DNA of 64,000 nt, from positions 85,539 through 149,538 of the forward strand of contig KN805379.1 of the NCBI GenBank assembly GCA_000818945.1, written 5' to 3'. The position numbers and the translations under genes are program-made. Positions 1 to 9,660 of the stretch are shown here, piece by piece; within the stretch, counting starts at the first letter, position 1, and each line of letters begins with the position of its first letter. Below the pieces are notes generated by a model. The model made no database searches and was not told the DNA's origin. It worked only from the letters and a program-made list of their open reading frames with translations. Source of the DNA: Schizochytrium sp. CCTCC M209059 (Eukaryota > Sar > Bigyra > Thraustochytrida > Thraustochytriidae).

Positions 1-1258
1 GCCACCGGCAGTAGCGAATACATTGCGTCGGATCACGACCGACACGCTCTTGGAAAGCCTCAAAGGTCTTGTCATACGATTGCATCTTCTTTCGCAGCGT
101 TTCGTCCTTTCCAGCGACAATACCAGCCAAGGTGCGCTGTGTCAGTTTGGCATCATCTTCGCCCAAGCGACCGTACACGTCGTTGGAGTCGGCTGTTGCA
201 TCGCCGCTATCCTTTTGACCTCCAGCGGCTGCGCTACCTCCCTCCTCTGCGCGCAAGTGCGCAGGCATCTCTCGCAAGATCTTGCATGTCGGCTTGTGTT
301 GCGGCCAATGTTTCTTTTGATGGTCGCGCGAGCAATAGCAAACACTCTTACAAGCCACACACTTTGCGGTTGCCGGTCGCCCACAAAGCGCGCAGCGAGT
401 TGCACCCTTTTTCGGCTCCGGCTCGGTCACGATGCGTCGACGTTGCGAAAAGGCTGGGCCAAGCTCGAGGCCGCCCTGATGGAGATTCGCACGGGGGAAT
501 AGCAGGTCAACTTCGGCGTCCTCGTCTCCGCAATTCTCCGCATAAAAGTCGTTTACTCGCGGCAGCTGCGCACGGAGAACTTTAGCTGGTGCCTTGCACT
601 CTGCCTTGCGACAGACAAAGACGTAGAGGGTGCGATGGAAGGCGTGCTTGAAGTCGCCACCATCCAGAGGTGCGTAGACCTGCAAGAAAAATGACATCGG
701 GGAGTTGCACTTGGAACACGCAACGTCATCTTTGGAAACATTCTCATGTGCTTGTTCGACGAGCCAGACGGGACCGTCGCCACCGGCCATTCCATCGTCC
801 CAGCGCAGCCAGTTGCCTTCCTCGTGTTGAATTAGGGCGCCAGCCTCGCTGCCATCATCGTCACCCTCGTCATCGTCAGATTCAGTGTCAGACTCGAAGA
901 AACCGAGCTCCACATCTGGCCCATCATCCTCGTTGTCGTCGTCGTCGTCGCCATCCTCCTCCTGATCTTCTTCTTCTTCCTCCTCGTCATCCTCGTCGTC
1001 ATCATTCGCAGCGTCGTCGTTGTGGTCGTCGTCGTTGCTATTGGCCTCGTCGTCAATTCTGGCATTTACGTCTTCAGAAGACTCGTCGTTCTTGCCTTGC
1101 TCTTGGGCATCTCCGTCGCTGGAAACGGCATTGGTGGATCCGGCGTCCGCAGCGAGGGATCCCGACGCCGAGTTCTGCTCGTTCTCCCCTTCGTTGACGC
1201 TGCTCTCGACTGCCTCACGTGTGTCGGTGGTGGTGCCCTGATGCACAAAGTCCGCCAT
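1..1258 (-). CDS. PDCD2: PDCD2/Tsr4-like protein with MYND zinc finger, C-terminus cut by window edge
   Basis: The reading frame runs open from the ATG at 1258 down to base 1 (419 codons visible). After an acidic Asp/Glu-rich N-terminal stretch comes the PDCD2 N-terminal signature (VELGFFE, then a Trp-rich WLRWDDG and GPVWL). Next is a Cys pair (CSKCNSPMSFFLQVYAPLD) with a following FHRTLYVFVCR. A complete MYND finger follows, with CALCGRPATAKC and CKSVCYCSRDHQ at about 294-395. The last visible residues (FEAFQERVGRDPTQCIRYCRW) match the start of the PDCD2_C domain, so only the final few tens of residues are missing. Members of this family act as chaperones for ribosomal protein uS5 (Rps2) in 40S assembly. 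The long acidic linker before the conserved domain is unusual. No intron is needed. Identification is strong; the exact start is the first in-frame Met that precedes the domain. Confidence 0.9.
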   Translation of the reverse strand, partial: MADFVHQGTTTDTREAVESSVNEGENEQNSASGSLAADAGSTNAVSSDGDAQEQGKNDESSEDVNARIDDEANSNDDDHNDDAANDDDEDDEEEEEEDQEEDGDDDDDNEDDGPDVELGFFESDTESDDDEGDDDGSEAGALIQHEEGNWLRWDDGMAGGDGPVWLVEQAHENVSKDDVACSKCNSPMSFFLQVYAPLDGGDFKHAFHRTLYVFVCRKAECKAPAKVLRAQLPRVNDFYAENCGDEDAEVDLLFPRANLHQGGLELGPAFSQRRRIVTEPEPKKGATRCALCGRPATAKCVACKSVCYCSRDHQKKHWPQHKPTCKILREMPAHLRAEEGGSAAAGGQKDSGDATADSNDVYGRLGEDDAKLTQRTLAGIVAGKDETLRKKMQSYDKTFEAFQERVGRDPTQCIRYCRW

Positions 1259-1809
1259 CTTGCGCTTGGACAGCTGTTTGCCAGCCCACGAAGAGTTCGA
1301 GATGTAGCAAGTGCGGACCTTCGCGTTTGCTTTCTCCAGCCGTGGACTGCTCTCGCTGTACTCCAAGCTCTGCAGGACGCGAGCTCGCGGCAACTTGTGG
1401 CGAGGTCTGCTTGGCTGTTGACCACTCGCTCTGCGCAACGCAGAATCACGAGTCTTGCACAACGCAAAATGCCAGTAGGATATAGGACTATACTAGCAGT
1501 TGTGTTGATGGAAACGGATGAAGAGAGGCGATTACTTCATCAGTCTCGTCTTGCTTGGTCTTGCCTTGTCGTGTGAACAATTCGCAAGTAGGCTTTTCCA
1601 TACACCGTGACGCAATCGTAGTCAGGATCTGATTTTGATTATTTAAAAGAAAAGGAATCGTGAAGAGGAAAATTAGAGTTGCAAAATAGTTGTGTGGATC
1701 TCTGAGATGCTTGTTTTGCTTCGTTTCCGATCGGTTGTTTCGCGAATTTTACTTTTTAAAAAAAGATTACGGACAACGCCATGTTCATCCTGATGGAAGC
1801 GTGCTACTT
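1259..1809. other. Intergenic spacer between XPO4 3' end and PDCD2 5' end
   Basis: This 551-bp spacer should hold the PDCD2 promoter and the XPO4 3' UTR, since both genes lie on the minus strand. The part next to XPO4 (about 1620-1780) is visibly AT-richer, with several A and T runs. No conserved coding frame or RNA gene was recognised. Confidence 0.5.
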
Positions 1810-4800
1810 TTACTTCTTTCGCATAAAGCCGCGAACCTGGTTGACAAAGTCCACTACATTTCGCTGAAAGCGGCGACGATTGATACGATCGAAGCGAAGC
1901 TGGACGTCGTTGTTTTGCACAAGCCCCGTGAACGCCCGCGAAAGACGCTCGCGCATGGCGGGGTCCTCCTGACCTGCGATAATTCCCTCAACCATCGGGC
2001 CGAAACTCTCCTGCTCAGAAGCAATGAGCGCGAACATAGCGTTTGCCGCAGGGTTGAGTAGACTAGAGTCAAATGTCTGAAAGACGATAAAGTTGAAGAC
2101 CTTCTGCAGCAGCTGCAGCAACACCGAGGGCGTCCCCGGGCCGTTCGGACGAAGGTTGGCGCCAAGCCCTGGGCCGCCCTGGGCCGCCTGCTCCACGTGA
2201 AATTCGGCAAGACAGGTCAAAGCTTCGAACGAGTTTCGCGACACGGAGACGCGATGGTCGCTCATGCCAAATTCCAGAGCTTCCAGAATAGGGTTGAACA
2301 TTTCCCTGCTCAACGTTGCAAATTCTGACGGGTAGGCGTCAACAAGGTTCCGCAGCACGTTAAAAAACTCCTCAGCAATACCGGGAAACTGGAGCAGGTC
2401 TTTCGTCACGAGCGGGAAAACCAGCTGCACGCCCTTGATGACAACCTGCACAGGCTGCGGACCCTGCGCTTGCGCCGAAGTGACAGGATTCTCGCTAAAG
2501 TCGAGCTGGTCGCGAAAGGTGATGTGGCGAATCAAACGCATAAGGCGCAATACATCACGGCACCATGCATCCTCTTCACCCGTCTTGAACTGGCCAGGAT
2601 GGGATGCCAAGTGGCGCTGGAACTCTGCAAAAACCTGGAGGATGCGGTCTGCCGCCTCGAATGCAGGAGCAAGTTGCGTCGTTGGTGTCGATTCCAGCTG
2701 CAACTCCATGTAGGCTTCGATAAGCTCAAGAACTTCGGAAATGACTCTGCGCGCGCTCCCGCTCACCGCTGCGCCAAGCCCGTCGCGTTTAATAAAAGTC
2801 AGAGCAGCCGCGCCCACCTGGGCCCATCGCGACGAGAGTGCGCCCAGCACAAAGTCGCGGCACCAGCCGGCAAGGGGCCCGAACGAAGCTGCCTGGACCG
2901 CGCCCACGTACATGTTCATCACGCGCTCCAGATCCTGTAAAAAGTGCGGATCCGAGAGCACTGACCCAACGTTTTCCTTGCCAACACGCTGCGCATCACT
3001 TACAAGTCTCGAGGCCAGCGAGTCGAGGCGCTGCTGCACAGGTTCCACCAGCTGAGCAAAAAGTCCTTGCAAGTGCTCGCGACGAGCTGTGGGGGCTTCC
3101 TGGCCCACTTCGAGGCTCATGAGCAGCACCTGCAAGAGTGTGCCCTGACCGCGTACCGTGAGACCATCCATGGGTTTCCAGTTCGCATCACGAACGGAAC
3201 GCACGTGGGCTTCGCACAAGGTGCCCCAGCTCGGCATTTGCTGCAGCATCCTTCTGCACGCCGAGTTGTCTACAACGGCGCGCAACAGGTTGAGTGCTTC
3301 GGGGTTCACCGAGGTTTCCGTGCCCCAGTTCGACACATAGTGTGTCGCGCACTCGACCAAAAAGCTAATGAGTTCTTCGGCCTGCGCGGGCTGCGCAAAG
3401 CACAAATCAATAGAAGCAGGCAGGCCGTCCTGAATCCGCGTCGACTTGCCGTAGAGACCACGCTCCGGCAAAAGATACGTCAATGACCAGCGCGTGACGG
3501 CTGCCAAGAGCTTGCTCGACAGCAGGGGACTAATGCGCTCGTCCTCGCCGTTACTGCCGCGCACGCGCTCTGCCTCGAACTGCAGCAACTGCAACAGGCC
3601 TTGTGAAAGCTTTACACACGGGTCCTCGGAGGCTGTCTGCCGTGTCATCGGCCCCGCGCCGCTCGCTTGTGCACAAAATTGCATCGAGGACGCAATGATA
3701 CAGGCCGGAATCATAGGCCTTTCGCCATCCGCCGGGTCGGCAAGCAACCCTGAAGCGAGCAGCACAACCCAAAAGAGCTGTTCCGCGACCTGGCTACAAC
3801 GCATCGAGCTTTCCTCTGACCAAGGCTGCGAAGCGCTCGCCATCAGATCCGCGGACAGGCGCTGCAGAGCGGATATGTTCGCCATCATTGATCGCACCAC
3901 ATCAGCTCTACCCAGCGATGAAATGGAGAGCAAATGGTCGTCAAGGGCGCTCTCATCTTCGGCAAATTCCTCCTCAAATGTTTCAAAGGCCTCGCGCTCC
4001 ATGGAAGCGCGGGCCATGACCAGGCGCTTTTCAAGGTAAAATTGGTACAGGTCCCCTGCAGCACCGCAGACAATGCGGTGCGCCTCCGTTTCAAGTGCCG
4101 ATGGCGGGTCCTCGCTCGAGGTCGCTCTTGCGCCGAGTGCCTCCGCCCACGTTGTGAATACGCCCCACACTTCGAGGAGGCTCCCAAACGCCTCCATGAG
4201 CCAAGAGTTGTCTACGTCGTCATCCTCATCGTGCGTGCGCGGTCCGGCGCCAGATGGCATACCGCTCTCTGCAGCGGGCCCGGCGGCATTACGGGCGGCA
4301 CCTTCGAGTATGCTTTTCGAAAGCTGCGAGAGCGCGCCGAGCACGCGCGGGAAGGCCCCGGACATTTCTGCAGAGAGAATGTCATCGACCGAGAAGTTTG
4401 ACATGAGCCGGGCGAAGAGCGCGCACATGTCGAGAAATTCGGCGCCACCAGCGGCGCACAGGGCCTCTTTGGAGCCGGCTGCTGTCGAGGCAAACGTCTG
4501 CGAGAGGCCGGCGGCAGCCTCGATAGGGACGAGTGGATCCGCGATGACTCCAAAAAGAGATCCCTGCAGCATGGTGTCCAGGTATTTTGCGCGCTGGGCG
4601 ATGTCTGCAAAGACGGCTCCGTTAACGGACGCAAGCATGATGAAGAGCTGACGAATCTGGTGAGCGATATCCTCGCCAGCCCCTGCATGGCCTGCGGACG
4701 CGCCGCGCGAGGCTGCGTACAGGCGAAAGAGCGTCTCGAGCAGGCCACCCTGCAAGAGTACGTCGCGCCATCCTGCCCCAGGCTTGATTGAGGCTGTCCC

Positions 4801-5658
4801 GCGCAGGGAAACGTGCTCGCGACCCCTGGCGAGCGCGGATTCGACCTGGAACGTACGATTCGCCTGCGAACCGGCGTCGCCGCACTGAAAATCCCACGCC
4901 AAGCAGGATTCGAGAAGACTCAAGCTGCTCCGCACGACTTCCTCAGTGTCGGGGCCCGCTTGCATCGTCCGAGTCGTGGGGTTGATGCCTGCGGCGAGGC
5001 CCCGCAAGAGCGCGGCGGCCATCGAAAAGGCCTCCTTGAGCCCTGCGCGCTCGAAACTCTCGTGGCATTCGCGGTGAAACGCGAGAGACAAACCGAGCTC
5101 GGACGCCTTGCTCGACGAGAATTCTTCGACGAGAGCGCCGAGCAATTGCAGGGCGACGGCGTGACGCAACGAAAGCGCTTGGGGCGACGACGGGTGTCCG
5201 GATGATGCCTCGCCGCCAGCGCCGCCACTTGTAAGCAGACTTCGAATCTGCTCAAAGAGCTCGTTCTTGGCCTGAACGAGAGCAGGGTCATTCTGGTCCT
5301 CAAGCCACCCACGCTTCCACATAACCGCTAGTGCCTGGAGGAGCTGCTTGCGCACGGTGCGGTGAAAATCATTGCATCGCTCGACGACCATGTGCAACAC
5401 AGTTCTGCGCAGCTGCACGCGTTCCTGGGGGCTGAGCGCGGACCACTGGTCGAGCGCCGCGTGGCGAAGCACGAGCGCCGCCTGGAACTGCACAAACACG
5501 TGCTGCGAGCTCCCGACGATGGCCGTGGCGCCGTCGACGGCGCCTGCGCGTTTCCTGAAGTCCAGCAGCACCGCCTCGGCCTCGTGCTTGCGCGCGTTGT
5601 CCCCGCGCGCGAGCCACTCGCAGGCCTCCTCGAACCGCCGCAGCTCGCCGCCGTCCAT
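1810..5658 (-). CDS. XPO4: Exportin-4 (importin-beta family nuclear export receptor)
   Basis: Single-exon gene of 1,282 residues, close to animal exportin-4 (about 1,150). The N-terminal HEAT-repeat region aligns by eye with exportin-4: an FEEACEWLA helix, then LLDFRKR, FVQFQAALVLRHA and a VRKQLLQALAVMWKRGWLE segment equivalent to the exportin-4 VREQILLAVAVIVKRG. The C-terminal third keeps GVQLVFPLVTKDLLQFPGIA and FGMSDHRVSVSRNSFEAL, again exportin-4-like rather than XPO7-like. Members carry cargo such as hypusinated eIF5A and Smad3 out of the nucleus with RanGTP, and some import Sox factors. The ATG at 5658 begins directly before the first helix. The gene is head to head with TEN1, 244 bp apart. 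Confidence in the family is high; cargo specificity is known only from animals. Confidence 0.9.
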   Translation of the reverse strand: MDGGELRRFEEACEWLARGDNARKHEAEAVLLDFRKRAGAVDGATAIVGSSQHVFVQFQAALVLRHAALDQWSALSPQERVQLRRTVLHMVVERCNDFHRTVRKQLLQALAVMWKRGWLEDQNDPALVQAKNELFEQIRSLLTSGGAGGEASSGHPSSPQALSLRHAVALQLLGALVEEFSSSKASELGLSLAFHRECHESFERAGLKEAFSMAAALLRGLAAGINPTTRTMQAGPDTEEVVRSSLSLLESCLAWDFQCGDAGSQANRTFQVESALARGREHVSLRGTASIKPGAGWRDVLLQGGLLETLFRLYAASRGASAGHAGAGEDIAHQIRQLFIMLASVNGAVFADIAQRAKYLDTMLQGSLFGVIADPLVPIEAAAGLSQTFASTAAGSKEALCAAGGAEFLDMCALFARLMSNFSVDDILSAEMSGAFPRVLGALSQLSKSILEGAARNAAGPAAESGMPSGAGPRTHDEDDDVDNSWLMEAFGSLLEVWGVFTTWAEALGARATSSEDPPSALETEAHRIVCGAAGDLYQFYLEKRLVMARASMEREAFETFEEEFAEDESALDDHLLSISSLGRADVVRSMMANISALQRLSADLMASASQPWSEESSMRCSQVAEQLFWVVLLASGLLADPADGERPMIPACIIASSMQFCAQASGAGPMTRQTASEDPCVKLSQGLLQLLQFEAERVRGSNGEDERISPLLSSKLLAAVTRWSLTYLLPERGLYGKSTRIQDGLPASIDLCFAQPAQAEELISFLVECATHYVSNWGTETSVNPEALNLLRAVVDNSACRRMLQQMPSWGTLCEAHVRSVRDANWKPMDGLTVRGQGTLLQVLLMSLEVGQEAPTARREHLQGLFAQLVEPVQQRLDSLASRLVSDAQRVGKENVGSVLSDPHFLQDLERVMNMYVGAVQAASFGPLAGWCRDFVLGALSSRWAQVGAAALTFIKRDGLGAAVSGSARRVISEVLELIEAYMELQLESTPTTQLAPAFEAADRILQVFAEFQRHLASHPGQFKTGEEDAWCRDVLRLMRLIRHITFRDQLDFSENPVTSAQAQGPQPVQVVIKGVQLVFPLVTKDLLQFPGIAEEFFNVLRNLVDAYPSEFATLSREMFNPILEALEFGMSDHRVSVSRNSFEALTCLAEFHVEQAAQGGPGLGANLRPNGPGTPSVLLQLLQKVFNFIVFQTFDSSLLNPAANAMFALIASEQESFGPMVEGIIAGQEDPAMRERLSRAFTGLVQNNDVQLRFDRINRRRFQRNVVDFVNQVRGFMRKK

Positions 5659-5902
5659 GGTGCCGCCGCGCAGGCCGTCCCGCCTCCGCGGCGCGCCCTT
5701 GCCTTCGCGCGGGGGTCTCCGCGTCCTCCTGCGCTGGCGCCGTCGCCGGGGCCGGCCGCGGTCTCGCCCGCCGTCGCGTCGCGAGCGGGGTTCGCGCGAC
5801 CTGCTTTTGGCGATCTGCTTTGGCGACTTTGAGAGAGAGAGACCCTTTTTCCCGCTCCGGGCGGCGGCAGACTCGCTACCCGGGGGCCCCGAGAGCGCCG
5901 CG
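5659..5902. promoter_or_regulatory. Shared divergent promoter XPO4 / TEN1
   Basis: Only 244 bp separate the two divergent start codons. The stretch is very GC-rich with short GAGA and CCCGGG elements. No TATA box is visible. That it drives both genes is inferred from the geometry. Confidence 0.5.
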
Positions 5903-6069
5903 ATGGCGGTGCCGCCGGCCGCGCTCGTGCGCGTGGCAGAGGTCGCTGCCGCGGCGGACCGCGCCTCCGTGCGCGTGCTGGGCCGGTACGTTTGCGAGAG
6001 GCGGGCGAGGCGGTTGTTCGGCCGGATGACTCGCTCCAGGATTGGCCTTCACGAGCTGACGTGAACTCA

Positions 6070-6122
<53 letters not shown>

Positions 6123-6719
6123 CTCGCGCGCGTGCAAATGCAAACTTGCATGTAACTGTGCGTATGAATGGGGCCGGGGATCTTGTCTACCGCAGGGTTG
6201 TATCGTATGCACCAGAGAACGACCTTGCCGTCTTGGAGGATCCATGTCCAGGAGCCCAAGATGACCGCGTTCAGGTCGATGTGGAGCTCGTGACACCTCA
6301 CGAAGCGCTGCAAAAGGGATCGCTTGTTTCGGTGATTGGCGAGGTCAACGCCAAGGTGAGTGTGAAGCGATATCAATTGGGCACATTACAGAAGCAAACA
6401 TCTGACATCTTTTGCTGTTGCATTTGCGGGTTCCGTTCGAAAGGGTTCGGGTGCTCGTGGACATGAGCCGCTCATCAAAGCGCGCGTGCTCGTGCCCATG
6501 GAGGGTCTCGACGTCCGTCTCTATGCGTCTGCGCTAGAAATTCGTCGCAAGTTTCTCAAGAGCCAAAACCTAGACAGCTCCTTCGTTCTCAAGCGAGAGC
6601 GCACGGAAGAAGTGGCGGGACGCGCCCGCGACAAGCGTAGGCTTACCGAGGCCACAAGCTCGCGCGCTGCCCAAGAAGACGATGTAGCGGACTCTGACGC
6701 TGTCGTCATTTTAGACTGA
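5903..6719 (+). CDS. TEN1: TEN1-like CST complex subunit (telomere capping OB-fold), three exons
   Basis: Exons 5903-5985, 6196-6355 and 6444-6719 join to a 172-residue protein. Introns start GTACG and GTGAG and end CAG and AAG. The split Arg codon at the first junction and the phase-0 second junction restore one continuous frame. The product has an OB-fold pattern: SVRVLGR at the start, VQVDVELV and GSLVSVIGEV in the middle. It ends with LIKARVLVPMEGLDVRLY, which matches the end of human TEN1 (VVKARVLTCVEGMNLPLL). TEN1 joins STN1 and CTC1 in the CST complex, which binds single-stranded telomeric DNA and recruits Pol alpha for C-strand fill-in. Residues after about 125 form a charged tail absent from human TEN1 (123 residues). 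Exon 1 and the first intron hold no other plausible frame. Exon structure is inferred from splice consensus only. Confidence 0.78.
6071..6122. repeat. (CGA)n trinucleotide microsatellite in TEN1 intron 1
   Basis: About 17 perfect copies of CGA lie inside the first TEN1 intron. Simple tandem repeat, seen directly. Confidence 0.95.
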
Positions 6720-6876
6720 CTCATCGACCCACAGTGAACGAATGGTGGTCGCGCAAGGCGGGGGTTCAGGAAAGCGAATAGCAAAGTCTATATCATTCCG
6801 GCTGAGACGAGCTGTAAATACTACCAACCACTGCGAGTGTGAGATTCATCCGCTTTTGTTCTTGCCAATATGCAAT

Positions 6877-7131
6877 TTACTTGTTTCGTGGCGGGGCTAC
6901 CTGCAGTGATCCATCCTTGAGGTATTGATCGATCTTCATCTGGCGATACTCTTCCCATTGCTCGGTCGAGGTGTACTGCGACACGCACTCATTCATGGCC
7001 TTGTTCAGATGCCGGCACTTGAAAATCACCATGAGGTTGTGCTCCCTGGCACACTCGACAAAGGCCTCGGTCTCGTCCTTGCAGCGCTCGCGGGCCTCCT
7101 TGAGGAAAATCGTTCGCAGTCTCTGTGCCAT
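6877..7131 (-). CDS. CMC1: CMC1-like twin CX9C mitochondrial assembly protein
   Basis: An 84-residue protein with the twin CX9C hallmark: CKDETEAFVEC and CRHLNKAMNEC, the spacing of the CHCH fold. The sequence before the first motif (LKEARERC) and after the second (a Tyr-rich EEYRQMKIDQYLKDG) follows CMC1 (KARERC and YEECKMEYLKER in human). CMC1 acts in the mitochondrial intermembrane space as an early cytochrome c oxidase assembly factor with COX1. Such proteins are imported and oxidised by Mia40/Erv1, so no presequence is expected and none is seen. The ATG at 7131 is the only reasonable start. It is convergent with TEN1, 157 bp apart. Cmc2 or another twin CX9C protein is the alternative but fits less well. 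Confidence 0.82.
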   Translation of the reverse strand: MAQRLRTIFLKEARERCKDETEAFVECAREHNLMVIFKCRHLNKAMNECVSQYTSTEQWEEYRQMKIDQYLKDGSLQVAPPRNK

Positions 7132-8124
7132 TCATCATACGGTGAACGCAAGCGAGCATTTCATTTTCGTCATCGTCATCGGCGGTGTATTCGTCAGTCG
7201 TTCGTTCCCATCATTCGCTCGTCCACCCAGCTCTCTTTGTCCTCCCTGGCTCCCCTTGGGCGCGCCGTCACTCGCGGCGGCCGCGAGTTGCTGCAGCTGC
7301 CGCAGCAACTGCAAATCAAATCTCCGGACACGACACGCGACACAACCTCGGGCTCCGTCTCCGCCTGCCACGCTGCTATCGTTCATGATTTTGGCGATTG
7401 CGGTCCACGCACCTCGTCTGCGAACTTGGTCCAGCGCCGCTTCCCCTCGGGCGCCGGCGCAGGCGCTGCTGCTTGCTCGGGCTCCATCCTTGGCGTAGCG
7501 TGCTTTTGCGTTTTGGTTGCCAGTCTGATCAAGACAGACAGAGAGAAAGAGAGTGGTTCACATGGTCATTGTTTTGGCCGAGGTAAAGCAAGGTCGTGCG
7601 TGGCCACGGTCATGGTAGTGGACGTCATCGACCCAAAGCTTTGGGCTCCCTTGGATCTTGGGGAGGCAACTTGAGCAAGTATTGGTTTGCGCTGATGAAG
7701 GGCGTCAACACAGGGAGTTTAGATTCACCAAGCAAATTGCTCCTTTTCTTGATGATGTGGAAAAAGCTTTCATTTCGCAAGTAAGCAAGCAAAGCTAAGC
7801 TGAAGCAAAACCAAAACCAAAACCAAAACCAAAACCAAAACCAAAACCAAAACCAAAACCAAAACCAAAACCAAAACCAAAACCAAAACCAAAACCAAAA
7901 CCAAAAACCGCAAAGCTAAGCTGAAGCAAAACCAAAACCAAAACCAAAACCAAAACCATAACCATAACCAAAACCAAGCAACGAACAAGAAGACTTGGTA
8001 GACTTACAAGCTGCATTTGCTTTCGTTTTGGCGTCCCGACGATCGAACACGTGCAAGGAAAAAAGAAACAAAAAAGCATGTGATCACGCAAAGTAAGTTA
8101 AGGTAAAGGTAAAGGTAAGATACA
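7132..8124. other. Repeat-bearing spacer between CMC1 and the CorA gene
   Basis: About 1 kb without a convincing gene. The first part is the CMC1 promoter. A 249-codon plus-strand frame starting at 6925 mostly shadows CMC1 and lacks any domain. The second half holds the TTTTGG-type arrays listed separately and a short AAGGT repeat near 8097-8117. Confidence 0.5.
7789..7977. repeat. Two (AAAACC)n hexanucleotide arrays with duplicated leader
   Basis: Array 1 covers about 7806-7909 (roughly 17 units) and array 2 about 7927-7977 (roughly 8 units, two drifted to CATAAC). Each array is preceded by the same leader, GCAAAGCTAAGCTGAAGC, at 7789-7806 and 7910-7927. The whole leader-plus-array block has therefore been duplicated. 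The G-strand unit is TTTTGG. Confidence 0.92.
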
Positions 8125-9660
8125 TCAGCTAATGAGAAGGCCCTGGTTGCGAATTTTGAGGAGGACAAAGATCATGCCAAAAGGAAGACAGACCATGGTC
8201 GCGCCAAAAACGCCCCAGAACCAATGTGGGTCTTCAGTGACGCCACTAGCCAAGTTCATACCGAAAAGACCGGCAATCAAAGCGCCAATCGTCGAAGCGG
8301 CCGTGATGCCGCTCACGAGGAGGTCGACGCCCAAAAGACGGTTCTGCGCGGTTGAAAGCCGTAGCGAAGTCGTGGACCGCGCAGACTCGAGATCCTCGTC
8401 GAGATCGCGAATGCCAATCTGTACTCCATCAATAATCTGGAGGTAATTTTCCAGCATGAGCTCGACCTCATCATGATCAAATGCCCAGTCATCCTCATTG
8501 CCCGTCAGATAGCGCTCGGGATGCTTATGATTCTTGGTAAGTTGCATAAGTGCCATATCAGAGTCGGAGCGAAGAAGTTCTGAGAGCGCTTTGTGCAGTG
8601 CTGCGACGCGGGCATCGAGCACGTCGAGCCGCGACTTTACCTGACGAAGTTTCTCCAGAATTGGGCCTCGCGTCGACTGCAAAATCTCCTTGATACTGCT
8701 ACGAATGGCAGGACGCAGACTGTTGTACGCCTCTTCGAGCTTGTTACACACCGTGACGAGGACGGCCTCGTATGCCCGCATCTCAAAATTTGCATCGGGC
8801 ATCTCCTCTGTGAAGTCGCGAATCCGCATGAGAACGCTGCCCATGAGCGCGTCCGCGCCGTCCGGCACGAAAATGAAGCACTTATCGTACAACACAAGTG
8901 CCTTGAGCGGGTCAAGGTTCATGAGAATGGCATGCCGGCGCACGAGAATCTCCGGGTCGTGCGTGTTGGAAAAGGCGGGATCAAAAAGTCGGATGTCGCG
9001 CGGCTGCAAAGTACCTCGGAACGTCAGCTTTTGCGTTTCCCTCTTGTCGATCCTCATGAACTGAGGCAGGGACTCGATGGCCACCGTCGATCCACTCGTG
9101 GACGAGGTCTGTTTGTCCATCATGTCGCTACTGTCAGCGCGGGCGGTGGAGGACCTCGCGTCGTGGCCTCCCGCGAGGCGCAGACGGCTCTCTGCGTCAT
9201 TTGCGCTCGCTGTGGCCCCGATGCGAGCGCGAAGGCCGCTTCCCACGTCCTCGCCGTCGCCGTATCCATCTTCGTCGTCCTCCTCCTCCTCATCGTCGTC
9301 GTCGTCATCGCCCAGGTCGGTGGCGACGTCATCGGCCTCGTGCCCGTGGCCGTGTGGTGCGCTGCGGTACGAGTTTTGCGTCGCGGCCATGAGCCCCTCG
9401 TTCGACCTCGAGTCCAGTGAGGCGAGCAGGTCCTCCTTGGTCTTGACCGGGACCGGGTCCACGCGCGGGCGCAGCTTGGGCACGACGTCTCGCGCCTCGC
9501 TGAGCAGCTCCTCGCGCTCCATCTCCGTGACCGCATGGTGTCCGTTCGTCTCGATCCTCAGCACCAGCAGCGGCGGCGCCTTGAACACGAACCCGGGCAC
9601 CTTCCCGCCGCCGCCGCCGTCCTGCGTCGCGTGCACGGCCTCCAGCGCGCGCGTCGCCAT
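8125..9660 (-). CDS. CorA/MRS2-family magnesium channel
   Basis: A 511-residue protein. The N-terminal 200 residues are variable, with a long Asp/Glu tract near 118-132. From about 185 it follows the CorA/MRS2/ALR fold: RRHAILMNLDPLKALVLYD (the MRS2-type sensor strand region), a long coiled coil at 320-435, then two closely spaced membrane helices at about 446-465 and 481-502. The GMN signature sits at residues 467-469 (LFGMNLASG), at the end of TM1. This motif is the selectivity element of CorA-type channels, which work as pentamers moving Mg2+ down its gradient. The form LDPLKALVLYD is closer to MRS2 (mitochondrial inner membrane, plant MGT) than to bacterial CorA. No clear presequence is visible, so the membrane is uncertain. 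Start is the ATG at 9660. Confidence 0.88.
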   Translation of the reverse strand: MATRALEAVHATQDGGGGGKVPGFVFKAPPLLVLRIETNGHHAVTEMEREELLSEARDVVPKLRPRVDPVPVKTKEDLLASLDSRSNEGLMAATQNSYRSAPHGHGHEADDVATDLGDDDDDDEEEEDDEDGYGDGEDVGSGLRARIGATASANDAESRLRLAGGHDARSSTARADSSDMMDKQTSSTSGSTVAIESLPQFMRIDKRETQKLTFRGTLQPRDIRLFDPAFSNTHDPEILVRRHAILMNLDPLKALVLYDKCFIFVPDGADALMGSVLMRIRDFTEEMPDANFEMRAYEAVLVTVCNKLEEAYNSLRPAIRSSIKEILQSTRGPILEKLRQVKSRLDVLDARVAALHKALSELLRSDSDMALMQLTKNHKHPERYLTGNEDDWAFDHDEVELMLENYLQIIDGVQIGIRDLDEDLESARSTTSLRLSTAQNRLLGVDLLVSGITAASTIGALIAGLFGMNLASGVTEDPHWFWGVFGATMVCLPFGMIFVLLKIRNQGLLIS

